Positions 8,996 through 20,900 of a stretch of 64,000 nucleotides of DNA are shown one piece after another; the first letter of the stretch is position 1, and every line of letters begins with the position of its first letter. The notes under the pieces are model-generated. The model did no database searches and was not told the origin of the DNA. It worked only from the letters and a program-made list of their open reading frames with translations. A program made the position numbers and the translations under genes. Origin of the DNA: an uncultured Saprospiraceae bacterium (GTDB taxonomy: Bacteria > Bacteroidota > Bacteroidia > Chitinophagales > Saprospiraceae); the NCBI GenBank assembly GCA_938016265.1, contig CALLWB010000030.1, forward strand, positions 62,001-126,000, given 5' to 3'.

Positions 8996-11900
8996 ATGGA
9001 CAAGGACCTTTTAGACATGCGTGCAAGTCGGGTAAATTCTAATGCTTCTACTCTATCAAACGAAACTGAAGAACCCGCTGGGAATTCCGTTCTCCCACCT
9101 CAGCTAGCCATTGAGGCTACAAAGCCTGAAAAAGAAGAGGAGACGGTAGAAGAAAAAACCGAAGAAAAAAAATCGGAAAAATCTGCTGACGAAAAGAAGG
9201 AAGAAGCCAAAGCCGAAAACAAATCAAACTCGGAAGATAAAGAACGATTTGCCCTTGCTAACAAAGAAACAGCAGGTGATGAAGGCCCCGCAGAAAATAA
9301 TAACAACAACACAAATAATGGGGACGGCAATGGAGGATTCCAGCCAAACAGAGGTGACAATGCAAAAAACATGTCTGTCAACACCGCACCCAAATTCCAA
9401 ATAGCAGAAAACGCCAACCTACAAAAAGAAAACTCAGATAAAGGAAATTACAAATTCGGTGGCGGTGGCGGAAATGGAGGGGACGGAGCAGCTCCCAATG
9501 GATTGCCAAATGAGGTAAACAATAAAATGGAGTCCAGTCTCGGAGCAGATTTCTCCGATGTCAAAATTCACAAAAATTCTCAAGAATCAAAAGATATTGG
9601 TGCCTATGCCTTCACAAAAGGCAGTGATGTCCACTTCGCACCAGGGGAGTTCAAACCGTTTTCCCTAAAAGGACAAGAACTGATCGGGCACGAGCTGGCA
9701 CACGTCGTTCAACAAGATAGTGGAAACGTAAAGCCAACCGAGGAGATAAATGGTGCTTCTGTTAATACGAATAAAAGCCTCGAAAAAGACGCTGACAAAA
9801 AAGGAAAACAAGCAGCTGCTGGCAAACCCAGCAAAAAAGGAGGCAAAAAGAAAAAACCAAAACCAAAACCACAGGTCGCTCAAAGAAAAGCACCTCCGGG
9901 TTCTGCAGCAGCTCCTCCTGTTAGCCAGAGCACCTCTGCCCCAACATCTGCAGGACCAGGCCCCGCAACCTCGAAAGGGAAAATTCCAATTGGTGGAGGC
10001 CCAGGGTCTGGATCAGGACCTATTGTACCAGCATTCACCTTATTTGGAGACGCACTTGATATAGACTTCGATTTAATTACAGGAAGTGCAACAGTCAACC
10101 TTGATCTTGAAATCGCTCCATTGGCAACCGCAGTAAAAGCGGAAGTCGTCATTGAAAACTACTCGTTCGTTTCTGGTAAACTTATCGTCCACAGCGATCA
10201 CCTCCCAGGCGTTGAGTTCATCCTTAATGTAGACTCCGCAGGTACTGTAGGAACCACTGTTACTATAGATACGGATATTTTGATTCTTGGTATGAATGCC
10301 GGGGTAAACGCAGTTATTACCAATGAAGGAATAGAAGGCAACATCACTTTATCTCTCGCTGGAGCCACTGCAATTACTGATTCTATTACTGCAGAAGCTG
10401 GCGCAGTTAGTTTTGATCTGGCAGCAGGTGGTCAATTCACCGGAAACGTAGATGTCAAAACAAATGATGGATTCGCCACTGGATCAGCAGCAGTATCAGT
10501 GGACTATGATACAGGCGCATGGTCTGGTTCAGCAACAGTCACTTCACAACTTCCAAAAGAATTTATACTAATAGAGGGCACAACACTGACCTTGCCTGCT
10601 GGCATGGAGTTGTCTGTAGCTTTTGGACCAGATGGTACTACGATTACAGGGTCCGCAAATGCGCAGGTAGTTGTTGATTTAAAATCGAATAATGGTATTG
10701 ATCTTACTGGACTAGCTGTAGTAAATCTAGGAATCGGCATTAGCTCAAGCGGAATTACCCTCGATGCACTAGCAATTTCTACCACAGCAACCTTCCTCGG
10801 TATGGAAGCCAATGTCAATGCAACACTTGGCGAAGAAGGATTTTCAGGAAATGTAAGCCTCGCATTAACAGAAGAAAAAGCAATAGGCAGCGCTCTAAAA
10901 GCAGTCTCCGGTAATATAAATTATACGTTCGGCCAAGAAGATGGAAATCAATTCACTGGAGATATTCTCGTTAAAACAAATGATGGATTCGCAGAAGGAA
11001 CAGCCTCCGTGGCATTTGATGCTGCAACCAACGCCTGGTCTGGAACAGCAACCGTCGCATCCGTCTCGGAAAAAACATTAACATTAATACCAGGTACAAC
11101 GTTGACCCTGCCATCAGGTATGGAAATAACGGTGGATTTTGGTCCTGATGGAACTCAAATACAAGGGTCCGCAAGCGCAGAATTAGTCGCTGACCTCAGT
11201 ACTACAGACGGCATACAAGTAGACAGCCTCTCTGTAGCAAATATTGAATTGGATATTGATAATAATGGCTTACGCATAGTAGGTCTAACCTTAGATAGTA
11301 CCACTACTATATTCGGAATGGAAGCAAAAATAGTTGCTTCAATGGCAGAAGGGCTTTTCGAAGGTAATATTAGCATCACTTTAGTAGAACCCAAACCAAT
11401 AACGGACTCCATAACTGCAGAATCAGGAAGTCTGGTCTATACGTTTGGAGAAGAAGGACAATCATTTGTAGGTGAGATTCTAATTAAAACAAACGATGGT
11501 TTTGCAGAAGGAACGGCTAATGTAAATATGGATCCAATATCAGGCGTTTGGTCTGGATCTGCTATAGTTGCGAGCAAAACACACAAAATAATTCCAATAA
11601 CAGATGGCGTTGAAGTAACACTACCTGCTGGAATGGAACTTACAGTTTCCTTTGGCCCTGAAGGAACTCAACTCGTAGGAGATGCTAGCGCCCAAATTAA
11701 TATTGATGTTAGCACTACAGATGGGCTGAAATTAAATCAAGTAGCGGTATTAGATATTGCTTTAGGTATTGATAATACTGGAATTACCTTATTGTCTTTA
11801 GGAATCGATTCTACAACGACAGTTTGGGGAATGGAAGCGCAGGTTAATGCGATGATTACTGCCGACAGCATCACAGGAACGGTCGATATCGAATTAATTG

Positions 11901-14900
11901 AACCTAAAAATATAGCAAACTTCCTTACTGCAACATCTGGCTCAATCAGTTTTGACTTTGGATTAACAGGAGGTTTCTTTGGAGAAATAAGCGTAGTAAC
12001 CAATGATGATTATGCAGAAGGAACAGCCTCCGTTAGTTTTGATCCAATAACTGGAGTATGGTCTGGTGTTGCTACCGTTTATTCAATATCTCCAAAGACA
12101 ATAGAGGTTACTCAAGGAGTAGTGGTGACGTTACCCCCTGGCATCGAACTAAGTGTCGGTTTCGGATCTGGAGACGTTACGATTGACGGTACTGCCAACG
12201 TACTAGTTGATGTGGACTTAACTACCGGAAGTGGAATCGATATACAAGGAGAAGCAGAGGTCGTTGTAGTTCTTTCAAATGCGGGGATAAAAATCACTTC
12301 TCTTGCAATTGAAACCACCACCGAATTCATGGACCTGGAAGCTACCATTGATGTAGTTGTCGATGAAAATGGTTTAACAGGTTCCGTTTTATTGGAGCTG
12401 GATGAACCACTTGCATTGTCCGAATATCTAACAGCAGATTCAGGATCCTTCGGATTTGATATTGGAACTACTGGATTAATAACTGGCTCTCTTTCGGTTT
12501 ATACCAACGATGGCTTTGCTTCAGGAATGGCTACGGTAACAGTAGACACTGTAAATAAAACCTGGATTGGTACAGCTACCCTTGGAACGGATGGAGCAAA
12601 AGTACTCGATATTGCACCAGGAGTTACTATTATGATTCCTGCTGGAGCTGAATTGTTTGTTAAGTTTGGATCTGAAGGGATCGAAGTGCAAGGTTCTGCA
12701 AATGTAGTTTCTGAAGTAGAGCTTAATGCAGATAGTGGCGTACAGGCAAAAGGAATTGCAGACATTGAAGTAATCTTTGGAACGGATGGGGTTACCCTTG
12801 CTCCTAACACAATAATGTTAGCAGTAACAGGTGGATTGAGCACACCAGATATAGACTCCTTAATGCGTGAAGGACATTTGAGCACAAGTGTAGACAATGG
12901 TGCCATACTAACACTTAATTTTGGAGAAGATGGTCAATTATCTCAAGTAGACCTCGAAGCAACTGGAGGGTTTTCAGATGATGATCGCCGGATTGGAAGA
13001 ATCTCCTTTACAGGAAGAGTTAACCTCAATCCATTCTCTTTAGATGGAATGTTGCATGCGGTATCTCAAGCAGACTTAAATATAGTATCAGGACAAAAAT
13101 ACTCTACGGTTCTAGTAGCAGGTAGTCAATTCTTTGTTTCTATTGATGAACAAGGCGTTTCAAATATTGACGCAAGTCTGGCAGCAGACTTAAGAGAAGG
13201 AGAAGAGGCTATTGCCCGATTGAAATTGATCGGAATGCTTCCAAGAGGACAGGGGTTAACCCTAGAAGCCACCATCGAATTGCTGAAAACTTTAGAAATT
13301 ATTGCTCCAACAGCAGACAGCATGGGACTTTCTATTATGTCAGGGGCAGCTCTTGGAGTTACCTTAACAGATGGAGCCGTTACTCAAATAGAAGGAACTC
13401 TTGGTCTTGAAGTTACCGAATTAGAAGGAGGACCATTATTATATGGTGAAATAGAAGGAGTAATTGGGATTTCTGATCCTGACCAAAAATTATCGATCAT
13501 TAGTGGTGCAGGTACGATAGGGTTAGGGCGTGATTTTGTTAGAGAAGTAGGAGGTGGAATACTAACCATCAATGCTGGATCCAATTTCACCGCTGAATTT
13601 GGAGAAGGTACGTTAACAGGAATCGGCGGTCTTGTCGATGCTGCTTACTTTGATGGATCACATACTTTAGGATTAACAGCTGAATTGGATTATGATGTTG
13701 TTAACAAGAGCATCCGAAAATTGGATGCAACGATAGAAACAGATGCCGAATTCCTTCTGTTCAACGATCAATTAAAAGTTAGTGAACTAAGCGGAGGGAT
13801 TAGCATTAGAGATAATGAAGTGATTGCCATCGGTGGCCATGCAAGACTAGATGCCGAAATCGGTGATTTTATTCTTGCTGGAGAAGCTGACCTCGCTTGG
13901 TTAAATAGCGGGGAAGGGGATACCAAATTCGTAGGAAACGGTTGGTTAGAATTTGCTTGGTCTGAAGAAGGAGAAAACCCGGATAAATACTTTATAGGAA
14001 GAGTTGACGCCGCAATTGATGGCGATAATTTCGAAATCTTAGGTCAAATTGAGATGGGATTGATGAAGGGGCTTTCAGGAGCAGCCTCCATCTGGATAGA
14101 TCAAGAAATGGATCCAATCATCTCCGCCTCACTCACCTATACCGCCACCTTAATGGAGGCAGATGAGTTATGGTCGTTCGAGCAAGACTTTGGTGTTTCG
14201 ATGATGGTATTCCCTGGTATTGCAATTGATGCAGGAATAATGCTTGGTTTAGGCATATTCACACGACCATTAATGGTCATGGGAACCGCTGGTGTTGAAA
14301 ACTGGAGACCAAAAGCAAACGCCTTCCCTGATTTCTATGCTGAAATCTCTGCCTCATGGGGGATAGATATTGAAGCTAAAGTATTAGCATATTTAGCATT
14401 AACACTAGGATTAGGGAACGTCTTATACTTTACAGCAGGTATCAGAGCTGGTTTAGGGCTCAAAGTACCAATCGAATTAAACCCATTCATTACACTGCAT
14501 GGAGGAGAAGATGGAGTTTGGGGAGAAGTAGGACTTAACCTCTCCATTAAACCAATACTAGAGCTAATCATTGAAGCATACATGAAGTGGGGTGTGCTTG
14601 GCTTCTGGGAAGGAGACCGAACATTCCCAATTGCAAATCAGGACTTAGGAGAACTTGGTGGCCTTGAATGGTCAGGAAGCTTTGCCTTTGGAGATAAAGA
14701 AGAGTCTTCTCAAAATACACCTCAAATTCCACAACAAGTTGCAACTCCAAATGCAACTCCAACAGTAGAAACTGGTGACAAACCAGATGGTCTTGGAATT
14801 GGAAATAAAGATGGTGGCTCACAAGAAGCAGAAGGCGGCCTTTCAGGTTTAACAGATGGAATCGACTCTCCAGGAAAAGAAGGAGAAGAGCCGGAAGGAC

Positions 14901-17900
14901 TTGGCGGTTTTGGAGATCAAATGAACGATATTGGAGCTTACGCTGAAGGGATAGGAGCTGTCGGAGACCTTATTGGTATTGTAATGGACGGATTCAAATC
15001 CTTCATGAAAGGTGGCCCAATTGGATTAATCATCTGGATACTCTTCAACAAGCCGAATAAGGCTGAAATGCAAGAGAAACGCGATAAAGTAGAAGCGTTC
15101 AGACAAAAACTATCAGGTGATGTCATCAAAACAGGCAGTACCATTGATAGAATGTTAGGGATCTTATCTGGAGAATATAGCTTCTGGACATTGTTTAATG
15201 CATCTATTCCTTTCCAGAAAATGGTCGACAAAGGCATGCATGCAGATCCTGAAGCAACCATAGATGAAATTGCAGACATTTGTACTGGAATGATCAAAGG
15301 TTGGACGGGTGAAGGAGATGAAAGTAGACTAGTCAAAGTACTAAGATTTGTACATGACAATAAAGGTAATGCGGCTACCAGAGAAATGGTAGACAAGAGT
15401 GGAGGAAGAAAAAAATGGGAAGATCAGTTCGAATCCTTCCTATGGCAAGATAGCAATGACCGTGGCCACCTAAAACGAATCTTTAATGAAGCATACGGAG
15501 ATGGTGTCTATAGTTCAGGTAATAAACCAACATACACTGCTGAACCTGGAGCTACTATAGAGATTGATGGACGTTCAAAAGATGATCTTGTAACTACAGC
15601 GTTCGGTCACACATCCTACAGATATTATGTAGACATCTATAATGAAGAAAACAACCCGGGCCTCAATGGTACCTATTCCGGCACGATTGGAAATATGATC
15701 GCTAATGGTATTTATTATTTACCTGCAGAGTGGAAAATTTCAAGCCTTTCTTCTCAGCATGTCTGGGCATCTCGTTATTCTCCAGGAGGAACCATTGAAT
15801 ACACACACTCCTTTGAGACCTATAATAAAATCGCACAAAGAACATATGGCAATTCCAACTACGGATGGAGAATCGCAGACTACAATCCTTTAGTACCTGA
15901 ATTACTAGAGGGCAGTACGATCAATCTGCCTACAGAAGCAGAATTAGGACCACCATGGATAGAAGTCGCTCCTGTACCAATTGGAATGACCAATTATACC
16001 CTTTGGGTAACTCCTAATGGCAGTGACATCCCAGAAATGTGGGCAGGTCCACCAGATCAGAAGGTTTTAGAAATCGGTTCGCAAGCTAGCCAGATTGAAG
16101 GCGGAGAGGATGCAGGAGCTCAATTAATAAATGCGGCCAATTTCGATGATAGTTCAACACAATTTGATGCAGATACTGGCGTTGCCAAAGCTGCAGGTCT
16201 TATTGACTTCCTATTGACCAGTGAGATCTTTTCTTTCGAGGCTTCAGGTGGGGGAGGAGAACCAGAAGGCCCAAGGCTCGAAGAAGCACAACCAGGAGAC
16301 ACATTTGCAATCGGCAACCACGAAATGAAGGAAGTCGGTGAGGTCGTCTATGGTCATGAAGAAAGGGCTGCATGGATAGAAGAAGCACAACCTAATACAC
16401 CAACACCTCCTACACCAAATGCCGAAATGCAGGCAGCACCACTTGGGCTCGCTGTGGACGGAGGGGCAAGTGGTTTAGATCCTACGAAAACAGTAGGACA
16501 AAACCTGACTTCCAAATCTGCAGCAACACAATCAGCAAAAACTGCTGAAACTTCCATGTTAGGTGATAATACCTCTTCAAGTGGAGGAGGAAATACAGAG
16601 GAGCCGTTAGCTCCAGGAATGATCAAGTTGCCTACTTGGAGTGAAATGCATGAAATGGACGCACTGCCTGCTGCAAGCAGAGGAGTAGCTCCAAATTCAA
16701 AAGTAGAAGCTGTAAGCTCGGATACCTGGGCTGGATTGGCCATTAAGGCATACGGAGATTGGGAGAAAGCAGTGGCTTTAAGTGATCATACTGAGAATGA
16801 TAATATTTCCTTAAGCGCAGGCGCAATTGTAAGTCTACCATCGCCGGGTGATTTGACCTCTACACAAATTGCAGTATCCGTTGGTAATGCTGTCAGTGCA
16901 GCTGCCGCACCTGCTGGAGGTCTGGGAGCAGATGCTGAAACCGCCACTAGCTCAACAGGTACCGGAAAAACCACCTTTACGGGTAAAGGTGGACTAGGAG
17001 CTTCTGGAGGAGCAGGTATTGGAAAAGCAAACACTGGAAAAGGAAAAGGAAAAGGAGGGCTCGCATTCGCAACTGGCCTATCTGGCGTTGCTGAAATCGG
17101 CAAGGAGGATGATACTTCCAGTACTAGTACTGAACCACAAGAAAGACAGATACTACCTGGGACAAGTATAAAAGCAGAAGCTGGAGATACTTGGAGTGCA
17201 CTGGCAACAGCCGCTTACGGTGACTTCTCCTTGTTCCCGAAATTAGTAAACTTCCCTGCAAACGCACAAGTTAAAACCCTCCCAATCGGTGAATGGATTG
17301 CCATTCCTACCTTGGAGGAATTAGAAAATATAGCTGAATTTGGTTTAGGCCACTCTCCAAACGGCAAACCGCTACTTACAGAGATGGTGAAAATACCAAC
17401 AGAAGAAGGTATTCACCATGTATGGGCAGAAAATCGAGCAGAACCTGATGAAGAGCCAGACGGTATCTGGATGATGGCGTCAGATCCTTTTGCCCTCGAA
17501 CCAGAAGTAGACCAGATCGTAGCAGAAACGCAAAGCGACCCAGAAATCCATCCTACTGCCCTGAAAGTACAAGAAATGACAGATGGTGAAATGACAACAG
17601 CCGCTATCGACAGTACGAAACAAGATATTACTGATTTAGTAGAGGCACAGAAATTAGCCAACGAAGGATCAGATGAAGTTCCTGAGTTTGTAATAGGGGG
17701 AGTTCCTCAGGAGTTGGTTGATCACTTGATGTTGAGAGAAGGATTTAAAGACCATGTATATGATGATGGCTTTGGTATCTTAACAGCAGGCTTGGGTCAT
17801 AAAATGTTGGCTCACGAATTGGAGGTTTGGAAACTACACGATAAAGTACCAATGGCGCAGCTTATTGCTTGGGGAGAGGCAAATATTCTTCATGCTTATA

Positions 17901-20900
17901 ATGGTGCAAAAACTCAGGCTTCATCGATCGGAGTAACCGATTCTGAATTTATAAATGCACTTACTTCCGTTTGTTTCCAACTAGGAAATGCCTGGAACAC
18001 CATTCATAAAAATACATGGGCTTACATGCAGGCCAATGATTGGGAAAATGCAGCACTCGAAGCTGCAGATAGCACGTGGTTTAGTCAAACGCCTGTCAGA
18101 GTTGTTGACTTCCAGGAGGCACTACGTGCGTACTCAATGATATCGCCTGGCACAACGAATACAAATACAAATACAACGGACACAGAAACAGAAGACTATA
18201 GCAATGTGGATACTTCTTTCATTTGCAATTCTGTAGGATATGGAGGAATCAACGAACCACGCGATGTAGCTGCGATCCAGGTATTATTAGAACAAGCAGG
18301 CTGTTGCACCAATGATTCTCTAGGTTCTATTGGACCTGAAACAGTATTAGCCATCAAAAACTTCCAGAAAGCCAATTTCACCTGGGAACCAGATGGATTA
18401 GTTGATGTAGATCAAAATACTTGGAATGCACTGGTTTTGGCAGCAAGTGGTCAGAACACAGGTTCGACAAATACAAATGAAGAGGAAGGAGAGCAATCAT
18501 GGTCAGATTGGGCATTGGAGCAAGCTTTAAATGCGCTTACAACAGTTGGTGAGCTACTTAGCTTCCTCGCTAGTGCATCCGCTACAATAGCTAAAGCAGC
18601 CATTGGAGCAATTGCTTTGATTAATCCTGGACTACTTCTTCTGTTTTTGGCAGGTAATGGAGCACATATATATTACAATGATGTAATTGACGAGTTGATA
18701 GAAAAATCAACCTCAGAAGAAGACCTTGGAAATATTATTTCTAGTTGCGACGAATGTGATGGAGAAGAAGTCATCGATAAGTTGCGTAATACAAAGCCTA
18801 AATTATTAATCTGGCTTATTCTTCATATGCCTTTAAGTCCTGCGTCGGCTTATGCATTGCCACTGTTGTCTATAGATGATATGAAAAAAGTGCTTGCTTC
18901 ATTAGGAGCAGCAACCACCCAACTAGTTCAAAATATTATTGATAAAGGTGTTGCGGTAGCAACATTTGTTGGTGCGCTACTTGATGAAGGAATCGACAAA
19001 ACGATTGAAATCGTCCGAAATATTGGAGAAACAGTTGTTCGTAACCTGATTGTAGCTTATGGTGAATTCATGGGTGTGCTCAAGAAAGTAATAGATGCGG
19101 TATGGCCAGTAGGACTCGGATTCGGTTTAGAAGGACAAATAGGCGCTACCTTTGGCATCCCATATGTTGGAGGATCGTTCACTACTTATTTGCAGCACAA
19201 AGAAGATGGAAAATTCTATCTGCTTAGACGAGGTACACTCAAAGTGGGAGCTGCTGGTGGAGGTGGTGTTAGTGCTGGTTTGGGAGGAACTAAAGGCGGA
19301 GGTGCTGGAGGAGAGAATAGCGGATATGCTATACATGGACAAGCAGGTGCACAGGTAGAAGGAGGCGCACAAACCGAAGTTTTACAGGAGTTTGAATTCC
19401 CAATCTATCAGGATATGGCTTTCGTCAGCTTTATGATGGCAGCTACAATGACAGATGTTTCTCCTTTAGGAATGGCAGCAACGGTTCTTGCACCAGATGC
19501 AGCCAATATAAACCCAATGCTCTACAACACTAAAACAGAATTTAAAATAGGACTCTACGCAGGAGCTAGTGTTGAAGGAACAGTAGGAATAGGAGAAGCA
19601 AATGAAAACACAAATACGGGCCCTCAGACTTGGAATAATACAGAGACTCCGATAAGTGGGGCTGATCGTGTAGGACCATGGTGGAGTCCGAAGAGCTTAC
19701 TGAATCTACTTAAAATTAATAATAGAGGTAGTTTCCTTGGAGAAGTAGGTCTTGGAATGGAGATCAAACAAGGCGATTTCAGTGAAAATGAAGAAGGTGT
19801 TTGGGAGGCAAATGACGTAACAGTAGCCTTATTTGGTGAAGGATCGATCGCTGCTCAACTAAAAGCAGCCTTCTTGCCAAGTGTGAATATAGATCAAACG
19901 ATAGGGTTGAAAGTCAACCTTAAATTTGTGAAAGGAGAAGACGGGGCAGACCCAACCTTTGAATTCCTCGGATATTCTGTCTACCATGAAACAGGAGAGC
20001 CTGATCTTTTCCAGGCAAATGCCTCAGAAACAGAAATTCAGATAGATGATCTTTCTGCATTTAATAGCTTAGAGGATTTTAAAGAATCGCAACAAGGATT
20101 CCGACAAATGCAACGTTTCAATCTACGGGCAGGTTTTGGAAGAAGATACTTCGCAGATACACGTCGTGCAAACCAGGTTAATGCTCTGCAGATTCCTGGT
20201 AAAGCCTTCGGAGTAGGGGTTAGTCCATTCTTGGATGTTACTTACACTATGGAGCCCGCTCAGTTCGCAGCTGTGATTGAAGAAATTCTTTGTATGAAAG
20301 GAGAATTTTATCCTAACGGATGGCAAGATATCGTAAGAGACCTGCAATCAATACTTTTCGATAGGGAAGTACCACCACATTTGCTTGACCTTCTCGATTT
20401 TATCTGCCAGCACATTGAAATTAAGAAGATGACATTCAGACTACAGGGAAGTATAGGCCTATCTGGGGATATCTCTGGTTCTGCCGGCGCACAGGCGAGA
20501 ATACATGGTAGCGTTGGTGCACTTGGTTTCTACGAAAGAAGTATGATGGACCTAATTCAAGATGCAGCTCATTTCTCATTAGATGAATTGAAAGAGTTGT
20601 TTACTATGGGAGCAGATTATCTCGGTATTAATGGTGGGGGCGAAACAGAAGGTGGAGAAAACCAGAATGAAAACGGAGGAACCACTAATACCAATGAGAA
20701 TACCAATGAAAACGAAAACGAAACAGATGAATTAACTCCATTTGAAGAGATACCTACTTCTTTCACCGATCATTTTAATATTGCTAAGTCTGTAGGAAGA
20801 GGTGGTCATAATGAAGCAGCGGATGTGACTATGTTGAAGTCATTACTAAATCATTGTGGTTATATTCAACGGGATCTTACCCGACAAAATATAGGTGAAT

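Noticed and set aside
9100-9417. Antisense frame over the start of the giant gene
   Set aside because: Its Ser/Phe-rich composition simply mirrors Glu/Lys-rich coding on the plus strand.
9689-9703. HELAH of DUF4157 as proof of an active metalloprotease
   Set aside because: The motif looks like HExxH, but activity of DUF4157 domains is not established to my knowledge, so it is used only as a family marker.
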